From NCBI RefSeq assembly GCF_009832865.1, contig NZ_CP047130.1:930001-994000 (forward strand): DNA of 64,000 nucleotides. The letters run 5' to 3'. Shown here one piece after another: positions 8,601 through 16,165 of this stretch (its first letter is position 1; every line of letters begins with the position of its first letter). The DNA comes from Colwellia sp. 20A7. GTDB lineage: Bacteria > Pseudomonadota > Gammaproteobacteria > Enterobacterales > Alteromonadaceae. A program made the position numbers and the translations under genes. Below the pieces are notes generated by a model that had not been told where the DNA came from, did no database searches, and was given only the letters and a program-made list of their open reading frames with translations.

Positions 8601-9746
8601 GTGCTCGAAGTTCCTTTTTTTAATTTCCACGATATCATCCTAATTACGGTTATTTTGGAATGTATTTTAATTGCAGGGCTTCTCGCTTGGCGAGAGAAGG
8701 GGAAAAGGGTTAGTAATATTTTACTTGCCAGTTTTTTACTCGCCGATGCCGCTTATTTAATTGATACCATTACCTATTGGAACCTGCATCTCAATGCCTT
8801 TGCCGCATCTGTTTCCACTAACTTCTTCTTTTGGCTTGGCTTTGCTTCATTACTAAAAGGCCCTTTTCTTTTTTGGGCGACTAAATCCTTTATTTTTCGT
8901 GACTTTAAATTAACCGCTAAAGATATTGTGCATTTATTGCCTGCATTGATTTATCCTTTCTATATGTATGCTATTTATTATCAGCATGATGATTTATATA
9001 AACTGGCGATAATACAAAACTATGATGTACTTATTGCTAATAATGCCTTTAAATACTTGCGCTGGTTGCAAGATTTTGGGGTTATTATTTATGGTATAGC
9101 TAGCTTATATGTTTTACATAAGCATAAAGCGCATTTAGCTGATACGTATGCTAACTTTACAGATAAAAAATATAATTGGTTACAAATACTTATCATAGGT
9201 TTTCTATTTATTTGGGTATGGATATTTCTCTCTTATTTACAGGTATGGATAACCGACTGGACTATTCCTATAGGTACCATTGGTAACTATTTTAACTTTA
9301 TTTTATTAAATACTCTGTTGGTTTATGGACTCAGTAATTCAAGTGTTTTTGATGAAGTGCCATTGCAATTTACCGCCAATTCACACAAAAGTGATATTGA
9401 AGAAGACTACCCTCATGTTGACTTGCTTAAAGAAAAAATGGAGCAAGATAAGTTATTTATACGTAAAAACTTAACGCTTGAGCGCTTGGCTGAAGAATTA
9501 GAAATTCCTGTTAAGTCATTATCAAGAACGATAAATGGTCATTTTCAAATGAATTTTTTTGAATTTATTAGTTATTATCGCGTAGAAGAAGCTAAAAAAT
9601 TACTCGTAGAGCAACCTAAAATGACTGTTCAATTAGTGATGGAACAATCTGGATTTAAAAGTAAATCAGCGTTTAATCGTTTTTTCTTAAAATACGTACA
9701 ATCAACACCAAGTGCCTATAGAAAGAATAGTACACTTATTAATTAA
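8601..9746 (+). CDS. AraC-family transcriptional regulator with membrane sensor domain
   Basis: A 381-residue protein starting at GTG 8601, chosen because GAGAG lies about 10 bp upstream and the first helix begins at once. Residues about 8-245 form six or seven hydrophobic helices, an inner-membrane sensor region. After a linker, residues about 275-378 are a complete AraC DNA-binding domain with both helix-turn-helix units: LTLERLAEELEIPVKSLSR, then MTVQLVMEQSGFKSKSAFNR and the closing FLKYVQSTPSAYR. Proteins of this layout are common in marine Alteromonadales near glycan genes. It follows the cohesin-like gene by 300 bp and lies between two loci that share GTGCCAC direct repeats (5828-5858 and 15791-15886), so it is the best candidate to bind them. 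Ligand unknown. Confidence 0.85.
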   Translation: MLEVPFFNFHDIILITVILECILIAGLLAWREKGKRVSNILLASFLLADAAYLIDTITYWNLHLNAFAASVSTNFFFWLGFASLLKGPFLFWATKSFIFRDFKLTAKDIVHLLPALIYPFYMYAIYYQHDDLYKLAIIQNYDVLIANNAFKYLRWLQDFGVIIYGIASLYVLHKHKAHLADTYANFTDKKYNWLQILIIGFLFIWVWIFLSYLQVWITDWTIPIGTIGNYFNFILLNTLLVYGLSNSSVFDEVPLQFTANSHKSDIEEDYPHVDLLKEKMEQDKLFIRKNLTLERLAEELEIPVKSLSRTINGHFQMNFFEFISYYRVEEAKKLLVEQPKMTVQLVMEQSGFKSKSAFNRFFLKYVQSTPSAYRKNSTLIN

Positions 9747-10160
9747 ATCAATATGTTTTGGTGCTACTATGGAGCCAACGCATATGGAGATTGTTTGGTT
9801 AATTATGCAAGGACAAACTGAAAATATTTAATTTTATAAAGGCTCAAAGTATTCAAATAGATTTGAATTTGAAGAGCTCCCTATGTTCAATTAAGTAAAG
9901 ATAAAAAATAATTCCAATATCAATATCTTTCTTTATGAAAACAGTTTAAAGAACTTATTAATACCGCTTTGCCGGACCACCTGTCGTTAGCCAAATAAAA
10001 TATTAGCTTAGCTAAGTACTAAGCAAACTTGACTTCATTAATGGCAAATTTAATGTAATTCAGTGGCGGCAATAAATATTATTTATACTTAGAATAATTC
10101 AGGCGGTAAATGAGTGTTGTCAATGGTGCTATTAACTGCACCATTTACATTGTGTAAGCT
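9747..10160. other. Intergenic region between convergent genes
   Basis: 414 bp between the AraC gene and the leftward gene ending at 10161. No coding signal seen. It contains an 8-bp perfect hairpin, AATGGTGC / GCACCATT (10122-10145), 16 bp past the end of the leftward gene; there is no clear T run, so it may be a weak terminator only. Confidence 0.5.
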
Positions 10161-11939
10161 TTATTCTTCAACAGGTTTAGTTGATGATTGTGCAATTAAT
10201 CTATCATTAAGATACGCTTTAGCTATCAAGTTTTTAGGTGCTGAAGCTAGGCTGTCAGCAATAAAAATGTACGGTAAATGAGAGTCTTCTCCTATTAACT
10301 TATCGCCGTCATAAAATTTAATTGTGTCAATTTGGCTTACGCCTAAATATTTCACCGTATAAACCGGATTAGTATAATTAGCAAAGGTATTAATGCCAGC
10401 TTTACTTTTACTGATTGTTAACTGCGCTTTAAATGCAGGTACTGCTTTATTTTCTGTTGTTTCAGTTTGACCAAAGTAATAACGAGACACCGGTAAGCTG
10501 GCTTGTAAGTATTGCAATACATCAAGAGGAGGGTAGCTTGGTTTAAACTCTGTTTGGCCTGACTTTCGGTCTAATGGCCAACGTATATGTGATGCCCAAC
10601 CCCAAAGATCAGTACCAATAAACTTTGGATCATCAAGTAAAAACAGTTTTTTACCATCAACTATCACATAAGCCTCATTGATCACTTCAATAGCTGCTTT
10701 CGTATAATCAATTGTTTGCTCTTCAAACGTTCTTTTGAAGTTGCCTGATAGGGTTCCATCTTGCATTATACCGTTAGGATCTTGTCCTAATATAGTGGTA
10801 AATTCATGTACCGAGGCTGCTGCGGGTATCGCTATTTTATAATAGAACTCTTGTTTCTGAGCTCTTACTAATGTTTCTTGTACGGTTTCTTTGAACAGTT
10901 TTTTATAAATAGCTACGTCATTATGGATACCTGCCGGCGCACCTTTAGGGTTTTCCATGTCGTATCCTGCAATAATGACATAGCCATTACCGTAACGATT
11001 CATTGTTTCAGAAAATTGAGGACTTACTCGGTCAGGAAATGTAAACACAGACCATGAACGACCATGCGGATATGAAGTGTTTTTACAGTACACTTGTTCA
11101 TTTTTAGCGTTAACTAAAGGGTCGCCTTGGCCAGAAAAATAATAAGAAAGTCTTTCATAAAACAGTACTTGTCCTGGGTATTTTGCGTCGAAAGGTTCAA
11201 TATCAAACTGAACAGAAGGTACGTTATTTGAAGAACAAAATAAGGCTGCGGTTTTTTCAGCTAAATAGTCAGCTTGCTGTTGATTAAAGTGATTAAATGA
11301 ATCTAAATAGGTGTTATAGCCAAACAAACGTTGATCTAAGCGAGCATCAACAACAGGGATCATAACAAAGTCAGTATTCATTTCTTTTTTTAGAGGAGAC
11401 AAAGTTTCTAAATAAGCAATTGTAGAGGCCATAGCCTGTTCAGCACTACGAGTAATAAAAATTTCGCCTTTATCCCATTGAACTCTATCATCAGCAGAGC
11501 AATGTAACAGCTCGTCTACGCTAGCATTAAATGGAACTGGAATTTTACAGGTTGTTTCAGGTGTTGTTGAGTAACTATACAGTTGGTTAATTTTTTTTCT
11601 TTTGCCTGCACCCACGTTATACGTAAATAACTTGCCTGTAAAAAGTCCTGGAATTAAAGACGTAATAGGGTGGTATTTTCCTTCTTCAGGCTGCCAATAT
11701 TTTCCATCACCTAAATCTTGTTCTAAATATGATGCATCGTATAGCCAGCTACCATTGCCAATAGGAATTGCGGTATTTTTAATAAATATATTTTCTTCTA
11801 TGGAAGGCGATACCGTCGTTTTTATTTCATTTTCAACAATGGGTAATGATTTAGAAAAAAGTAAATAGCAATAAGTGAACAGTAATATAATACTGAGTGT
11901 AATTGTTAATTTGGGTAGCAGTTGACGAAATTTTTTCAC
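10161..11939 (-). CDS. Membrane-anchored or exported protein of unknown function, TIM-barrel-like
   Basis: A 592-residue protein with one N-terminal hydrophobic segment (about residues 10-29), so either an anchor or an uncleaved signal. The body is not a family I can name. Residues about 190-330 have alternating beta/alpha character with FVMIPVVDARLD, VQFDIEPFD (a D-x-E on a beta strand end, as in many glycosidases) and YVIIAGYDMENP; residues 440-480 hold WGWASHIRWPLD. The last 90 residues look like a small beta domain (VKYLGVSQIDTIKFYDGDKLI) of Ig type. It is the last gene of a leftward operon with a sulfotransferase (43 bp upstream) and a GH20 hexosaminidase, so a role in processing an amino-sugar glycan is plausible. 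Confidence 0.6.
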   Translation of the reverse strand: MKKFRQLLPKLTITLSIILLFTYCYLLFSKSLPIVENEIKTTVSPSIEENIFIKNTAIPIGNGSWLYDASYLEQDLGDGKYWQPEEGKYHPITSLIPGLFTGKLFTYNVGAGKRKKINQLYSYSTTPETTCKIPVPFNASVDELLHCSADDRVQWDKGEIFITRSAEQAMASTIAYLETLSPLKKEMNTDFVMIPVVDARLDQRLFGYNTYLDSFNHFNQQQADYLAEKTAALFCSSNNVPSVQFDIEPFDAKYPGQVLFYERLSYYFSGQGDPLVNAKNEQVYCKNTSYPHGRSWSVFTFPDRVSPQFSETMNRYGNGYVIIAGYDMENPKGAPAGIHNDVAIYKKLFKETVQETLVRAQKQEFYYKIAIPAAASVHEFTTILGQDPNGIMQDGTLSGNFKRTFEEQTIDYTKAAIEVINEAYVIVDGKKLFLLDDPKFIGTDLWGWASHIRWPLDRKSGQTEFKPSYPPLDVLQYLQASLPVSRYYFGQTETTENKAVPAFKAQLTISKSKAGINTFANYTNPVYTVKYLGVSQIDTIKFYDGDKLIGEDSHLPYIFIADSLASAPKNLIAKAYLNDRLIAQSSTKPVEE

Positions 11940-11982
11940 AAGTAATCCTTAATTATTATTAATGTTTCATTAATTTATTAAT

Positions 11983-12915
11983 TTATTGATTAATAAAATG
12001 ATGAATTTTTTCTTCTGTTTCTTTACAAATTGCCATGAATGGCGCTAATTCACTTTCATGTTTACGCCATTTATTCTTAGCTGGTCTGGTTAACGTGGTA
12101 ATAGAATAAGGCATGCGATTGGGTAATAACGTTGGTAACACTTCGGTAGGTGTTACCCTACAAAATTTTGCTACCTTGATTAGCTCTGCTTGTGGGTTAT
12201 TAATTAAATCTTCATAGTTAATTGAGGTCCATCGTTCTCTAGGTAATTTATTTAATTCAGATAAAATTACATTATTACTCGCTCGCCATTGAAAACTGGC
12301 TATTTCAGCAATAGATTTACCTTTGTATTCTCTCCAACCAGGCGGTAATAAAAAGCACCAGCGCTTTAATGGCCAATCAGGTAAATCAGTAAAGGTAACA
12401 AAATGTCCTGTTCTTTGAGCAAAATTCCACGCTTCAATTAAACTACTGATATTTTCATTCGCTTGACGATGTAGGTAAATAAATTTAGCTTCTGGAAATA
12501 CCTTGAGCAAAAAGGGAATATTAAGAGAGTTTCTCGGTGTTTTTTCTAAAAAAGCAATACTATTTCTACGTGTTAACAGTTGAGATTTATGCGCTGGCAC
12601 GCCTTTATGATCAATCAGGTTTTTGATAAATAAAGACTTAAATTCATGACACAATTCAGACTGAGCATGGGCTTCAGTTAAACGGCCTGAATCGAATTGG
12701 TCATTTTCTTTTCTTAAACTTGGAAATTGTCCGTATATGCTGTGACTTTCGTTTCCTATAGTGTGGAAAGTAAATGCTGAAGACATTAATTCAAACAGCA
12801 AGGTACTTCCAGATCTAGGTGCTGAAACAATAAACGTAGGATTATCAAACACCTGAGATATTTCATCAGCGCTATAGTTTATGTTGTCATTATTATTTAA
12901 AATATTATCGAGCAT
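11983..12915 (-). CDS. Sulfotransferase family protein
   Basis: A 310-residue cytoplasmic-looking protein. Residues about 28-40 give FIVSAPRSGSTLL, the 5'-phosphosulfate-binding loop of PAPS-dependent sulfotransferases; about residues 145-165 give FIYLHRQANENISSLIEAW, the 3'-phosphate-binding motif with conserved Arg and Ser. The family moves sulfate from PAPS to a hydroxyl or amine of sugars, lipids or peptides. It sits between the GH20 gene (69 bp) and the unknown 10161 gene (43 bp), all leftward, suggesting one operon. A second sulfotransferase of different architecture (TPR-fused) is at 18915 in the divergent unit. No PAPS synthesis gene is in the window. The acceptor is unknown. Confidence 0.85.
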   Translation of the reverse strand: MLDNILNNNDNINYSADEISQVFDNPTFIVSAPRSGSTLLFELMSSAFTFHTIGNESHSIYGQFPSLRKENDQFDSGRLTEAHAQSELCHEFKSLFIKNLIDHKGVPAHKSQLLTRRNSIAFLEKTPRNSLNIPFLLKVFPEAKFIYLHRQANENISSLIEAWNFAQRTGHFVTFTDLPDWPLKRWCFLLPPGWREYKGKSIAEIASFQWRASNNVILSELNKLPRERWTSINYEDLINNPQAELIKVAKFCRVTPTEVLPTLLPNRMPYSITTLTRPAKNKWRKHESELAPFMAICKETEEKIHHFINQ

Positions 12916-12984
12916 AGTTATTTCTCTAAATGTTCTTTTTATAAACGTTATTTATCTAAATGTTCTTGCGAAACATTTCAGTAA

Positions 12985-15627
12985 TTAATTAACAAATATT
13001 GCTCGACCATAACGTAAACCGTTGGCGGCAACTGATCTTATTTCAATATCATGTTCATCAACGAAAACGGCATTTTTATATGCTTGCCAGTTGCCATCTT
13101 TTATACGGTATTCAATTGTTAAGCCCGGGAATGAGATGTTAGCTTTTAAAGTACCGTTGATGATTTTTGCACCTACGGTTGGTAGCCTATAGTCAATATT
13201 CAAAAGGTCTAATTTTAAAAATTCTTTGTGCCCCAGTACATTAGCAAAATTGTTCCATGCACTATCTCGTTGATGTCTTTTTTCATCAGAAAATACATTA
13301 CTATTCTTGTTATAAATTCCACCTTCATAATTATATGGCACTTCCCACTTTGCTGTAGACCATGCTTTTTCGGCTAAAACAATTAAACGTGGAAATATCA
13401 TATATTGTGCTTGTTCTGGGCTTCGAATAACCTCTGACCACAAATGACCTTGTAGTCCAATGTATTCATTACCTTTTTTAAGTGGTTTGTTATCGTTTAT
13501 TTGAAAGTCATTATTGGATAAACTAGACCAGAACTCTGCGTGTATAGGTAAATTTTCAGGCATAAATTCAAATATTTTTCTGCTGTTTAATTCTCTTATT
13601 GCCCAATCGTAACCTCGTTCTTTGGGGTCTGCTTCATGGGGCATATCGAAATAAAGAGCTTCAGGTAGTGACAACACAACATCCCAGCCTTGGTTGGCAT
13701 GCTTATGTGCCAGTTCAGTTGCATTACCTTGCAGTAAAGCCCAAATATTTGATTGTGCTTTATTTGGCATCACAACATAATTTGTATGCTCCATACCGTC
13801 ATTCCAACCCGCAGGAACAATATTTTTATCTGCTAATATATTGGCAATTTTCTCAATAAATTTACCTCCTAAATTGAGCGACTTTTTAGCATCATCACTT
13901 TTATTGGCATACAAGTGTGCACAAGCAGGAGAGTCACGCCATGCACCAGGGCTTTCATCGCCGCCTAAGTGATATTTAACTAAAGGGACACCAGCAGCTT
14001 TATGCATTGCAGCAACTTCATCAATCACTTTTTCTACAAAATGATAAGCTGATGGTAAGCAAACATTAATGGTGTTGTCGGTATAATTTTGAATACTGTT
14101 ATATTGCGTTTTATCGGTAAAATCAGTTAATAAATACTCAGTGGCTTTTTCGTTATTACCTTCATTTTTAAAACGATTGTACCTTACTTCCATTGACTTA
14201 ATTGCTGCTCTAGCATGACCTGGCATATCAAATGATGGGATGATTTCTATATGACGTTGTTTGGCAAAGGTTAGTAATTCTACATAGTCGTTTATTGAAA
14301 AGTAGCCGTTGACCTTACTATCACGAAAAGGGCCATTACCAAGTTGTGGTAATAAACACGTTTGCTCTGTTAAGTCGTGACAACGAAATCCACCAATTTG
14401 CGTTAACTCGGGTAAATCTTTTATTTCTAAACGCCAACCTTCATCGTCTGATAAGTGTAAATGTAATTTATTTAATTTATAGGCCGACATTTGACTGATG
14501 AGTTGTTTAACCGATTCTTTTGAATGAAAGTTTCTCGCAACGTCAAGATGCATGCCTCGATAAGGAAATCGAGGTTGATCTTCTACAGTGATATTCGGTA
14601 TTGTTTTATTGTCTAAGCGGTATAAGCTAGCCAATGACTGTAAGGCATAAAATGCGCCTGTTTCATCATTAGCGGTTATGGTGATTTTTTCATTTGTAGT
14701 ATTTAATAAGTAGGCACCGCTAACATTACTATGAATATTTCCTTTGCTAATGTTAACGACTACACCTTGTACTGATTCGTTAATACCTAAATCAGCCAAA
14801 TAATTTAGAGCAGCTATTACACCACTCTTTTTAATACTGTTAAATTGTACGTTTATACCGATGGATAAATCAATCAACGCTTTATTATTCAATGATAGTT
14901 TATTGGGCGTAGGGATGATTGCGTTGTTTATATACGGCGAATTTTTTGGCAGTAGTGTTAAGTCGCTATTCGCATTAAATAACTGAGGTGACTTTGTCCA
15001 AACTGTTTTATCTACTTTGTTATTTATAAATTGTTTTTTTTCATCAATAAAAGAGAGTACATGTGGCAATGTTTCTAAACCGGTTTCGTTATCTATTGTA
15101 GGAATAGTGCTTTTTATTAATGCCGGTGTTAGCGACTTACTTGTTAAATAATAGTTTCCAAGGGGCTTGTATTCAGTAAAGTGATCGCCGTGTAGTTGGA
15201 GTGTTAATTTATACTCATTGTTAGCTAAAAAACCGTTAAATGATGAAGATGGCACTAAAGATTTTATGTCGCCTTCTAGACGCTTTATTACAAAATTGTC
15301 ATTACTGTTTGTAAGCAAAGGGTTCAATTGGCTAAAATAGAGTTGCCAATTGTTTTTTGTGAACTTATAAGGTAGTGAAAGTGTTAGTTCAATAAAATAA
15401 CATGGCGATTTTATTAAACAATTTCCACCACTTTCATTATTGATAACTTCATATTTAACTTTCAAATGTTGCGCTACATTATTTAATTCTTGTTGTGTTA
15501 AAGAAGCACCACTTTTATCAACAGAATGAGCAAGAGAAGCTAACGCTTGATGAGATATAAAACATAAAGCCAATAACCCGAATTGAATACAAAATTGTAT
15601 TTTATTTACTATTTTACTTTTTAACAT
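12985..15627 (-). CDS. Beta-N-acetylhexosaminidase, GH20
   Basis: I place the start at ATG 15627 (880 residues) because AGGA lies upstream and a signal peptide begins at once (MLKSKIVNKIQF to HQALA); the frame is open to 15687 but that extension is not signal-like. Order of domains: an N-terminal chitobiase carbohydrate-binding-like domain (about 30-170), a GH20 domain-2 stretch (about 235-350), and the GH20 catalytic barrel beginning FPYRGMHLDVARNF. The catalytic Asp-Glu pair is in YHLGGDESPGAW near residue 555. The C-terminal beta domain (about 800-880) resembles the chitobiase C-terminal domain. The enzyme removes terminal GlcNAc or GalNAc in the periplasm or outside. It heads the leftward operon with the sulfotransferase and divergently faces the TonB receptor, so both may serve the same sulfated or amino-sugar glycan. 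Confidence 0.9.
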   Translation of the reverse strand: MLKSKIVNKIQFCIQFGLLALCFISHQALASLAHSVDKSGASLTQQELNNVAQHLKVKYEVINNESGGNCLIKSPCYFIELTLSLPYKFTKNNWQLYFSQLNPLLTNSNDNFVIKRLEGDIKSLVPSSSFNGFLANNEYKLTLQLHGDHFTEYKPLGNYYLTSKSLTPALIKSTIPTIDNETGLETLPHVLSFIDEKKQFINNKVDKTVWTKSPQLFNANSDLTLLPKNSPYINNAIIPTPNKLSLNNKALIDLSIGINVQFNSIKKSGVIAALNYLADLGINESVQGVVVNISKGNIHSNVSGAYLLNTTNEKITITANDETGAFYALQSLASLYRLDNKTIPNITVEDQPRFPYRGMHLDVARNFHSKESVKQLISQMSAYKLNKLHLHLSDDEGWRLEIKDLPELTQIGGFRCHDLTEQTCLLPQLGNGPFRDSKVNGYFSINDYVELLTFAKQRHIEIIPSFDMPGHARAAIKSMEVRYNRFKNEGNNEKATEYLLTDFTDKTQYNSIQNYTDNTINVCLPSAYHFVEKVIDEVAAMHKAAGVPLVKYHLGGDESPGAWRDSPACAHLYANKSDDAKKSLNLGGKFIEKIANILADKNIVPAGWNDGMEHTNYVVMPNKAQSNIWALLQGNATELAHKHANQGWDVVLSLPEALYFDMPHEADPKERGYDWAIRELNSRKIFEFMPENLPIHAEFWSSLSNNDFQINDNKPLKKGNEYIGLQGHLWSEVIRSPEQAQYMIFPRLIVLAEKAWSTAKWEVPYNYEGGIYNKNSNVFSDEKRHQRDSAWNNFANVLGHKEFLKLDLLNIDYRLPTVGAKIINGTLKANISFPGLTIEYRIKDGNWQAYKNAVFVDEHDIEIRSVAANGLRYGRAIFVN

Positions 15628-16165
15628 TTGATGAGTTTTCCTACCATTATGAATACTAGTGTTTTCTAGATTTATTAAGGTTAACAAATGCTAAAGTTAC
15701 TCTCTATAGAGAACGATAAGGTGGGACTTAAAAAGCTTAAAGTGATACAAAATCTCTAATACTTTTCAATGTTCGATTAATGTTAGGTAAGTGCCACATC
15801 ATTTTTTTTAGGTGCCACTTTAGGTGTTTTACTTCTTTTAACTTCTCTGTAATCGCTGTTTTTTGGGGATATCAGTGCCACTTTATGATATTTAGAACCA
15901 CCTGGATTTTACCTATTGTTAATAGTTTTTAGTCTTGGTAGATTTTTAAGCGAAATACAAAAACTTAAATAATTAGATATGAAAATTAAATGTTAAGTCG
16001 TCTTCAATAACTAACATTTGAAATGCAATATTGAAAATTATAAGAGTTACTAAAGCTAATTAACGATTAATAAATTTCAGTAAAAATATGTAGTTTTTTA
16101 GTAATAGTTGAAATTATAAAAACGATAAAAATAAAAACGATGTCATTAAGAGGATTATAAAAGTT
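15628..16165. other. Divergent promoter region, GH20 / TonB receptor
   Basis: 538 bp between divergent starts at 15627 and 16166, with no coding signal. It carries three GTGCCAC elements at 15791, 15812 and 15875 (listed separately) and a CTCTATAGAG palindrome at 15700-15709. Both divergent units probably take their control from here. Confidence 0.6.
15791..15886 (+). promoter_or_regulatory. Three GTGCCAC elements in helical phase (AraC-type operator candidate)
   Basis: GTGCCAC begins at 15791, 15812 and 15875. The spacings are 21 and 63 bp, i.e. two and six helical turns, so all three lie on one DNA face. The third is in AGTGCCACTTTAT (15874-15886), identical to 5848-5860. They stand 280-375 bp before the TonB-receptor start and 164-260 bp before the GH20 start. 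Direct repeats at 21 bp suit AraC-family binding; the gene at 8601 is the obvious candidate. Confidence 0.5.

Noticed and set aside
15628..15687. Longer start of the GH20 gene at 15687
   Set aside because: The added 20 residues are polar and break the signal peptide that begins at 15627.
16141..16149. TGTCATT half-site before the TonB receptor
   Set aside because: Only half of the NagR-type palindrome is present, with no matching AATGACA at the right distance, so a NagR link is not supported.
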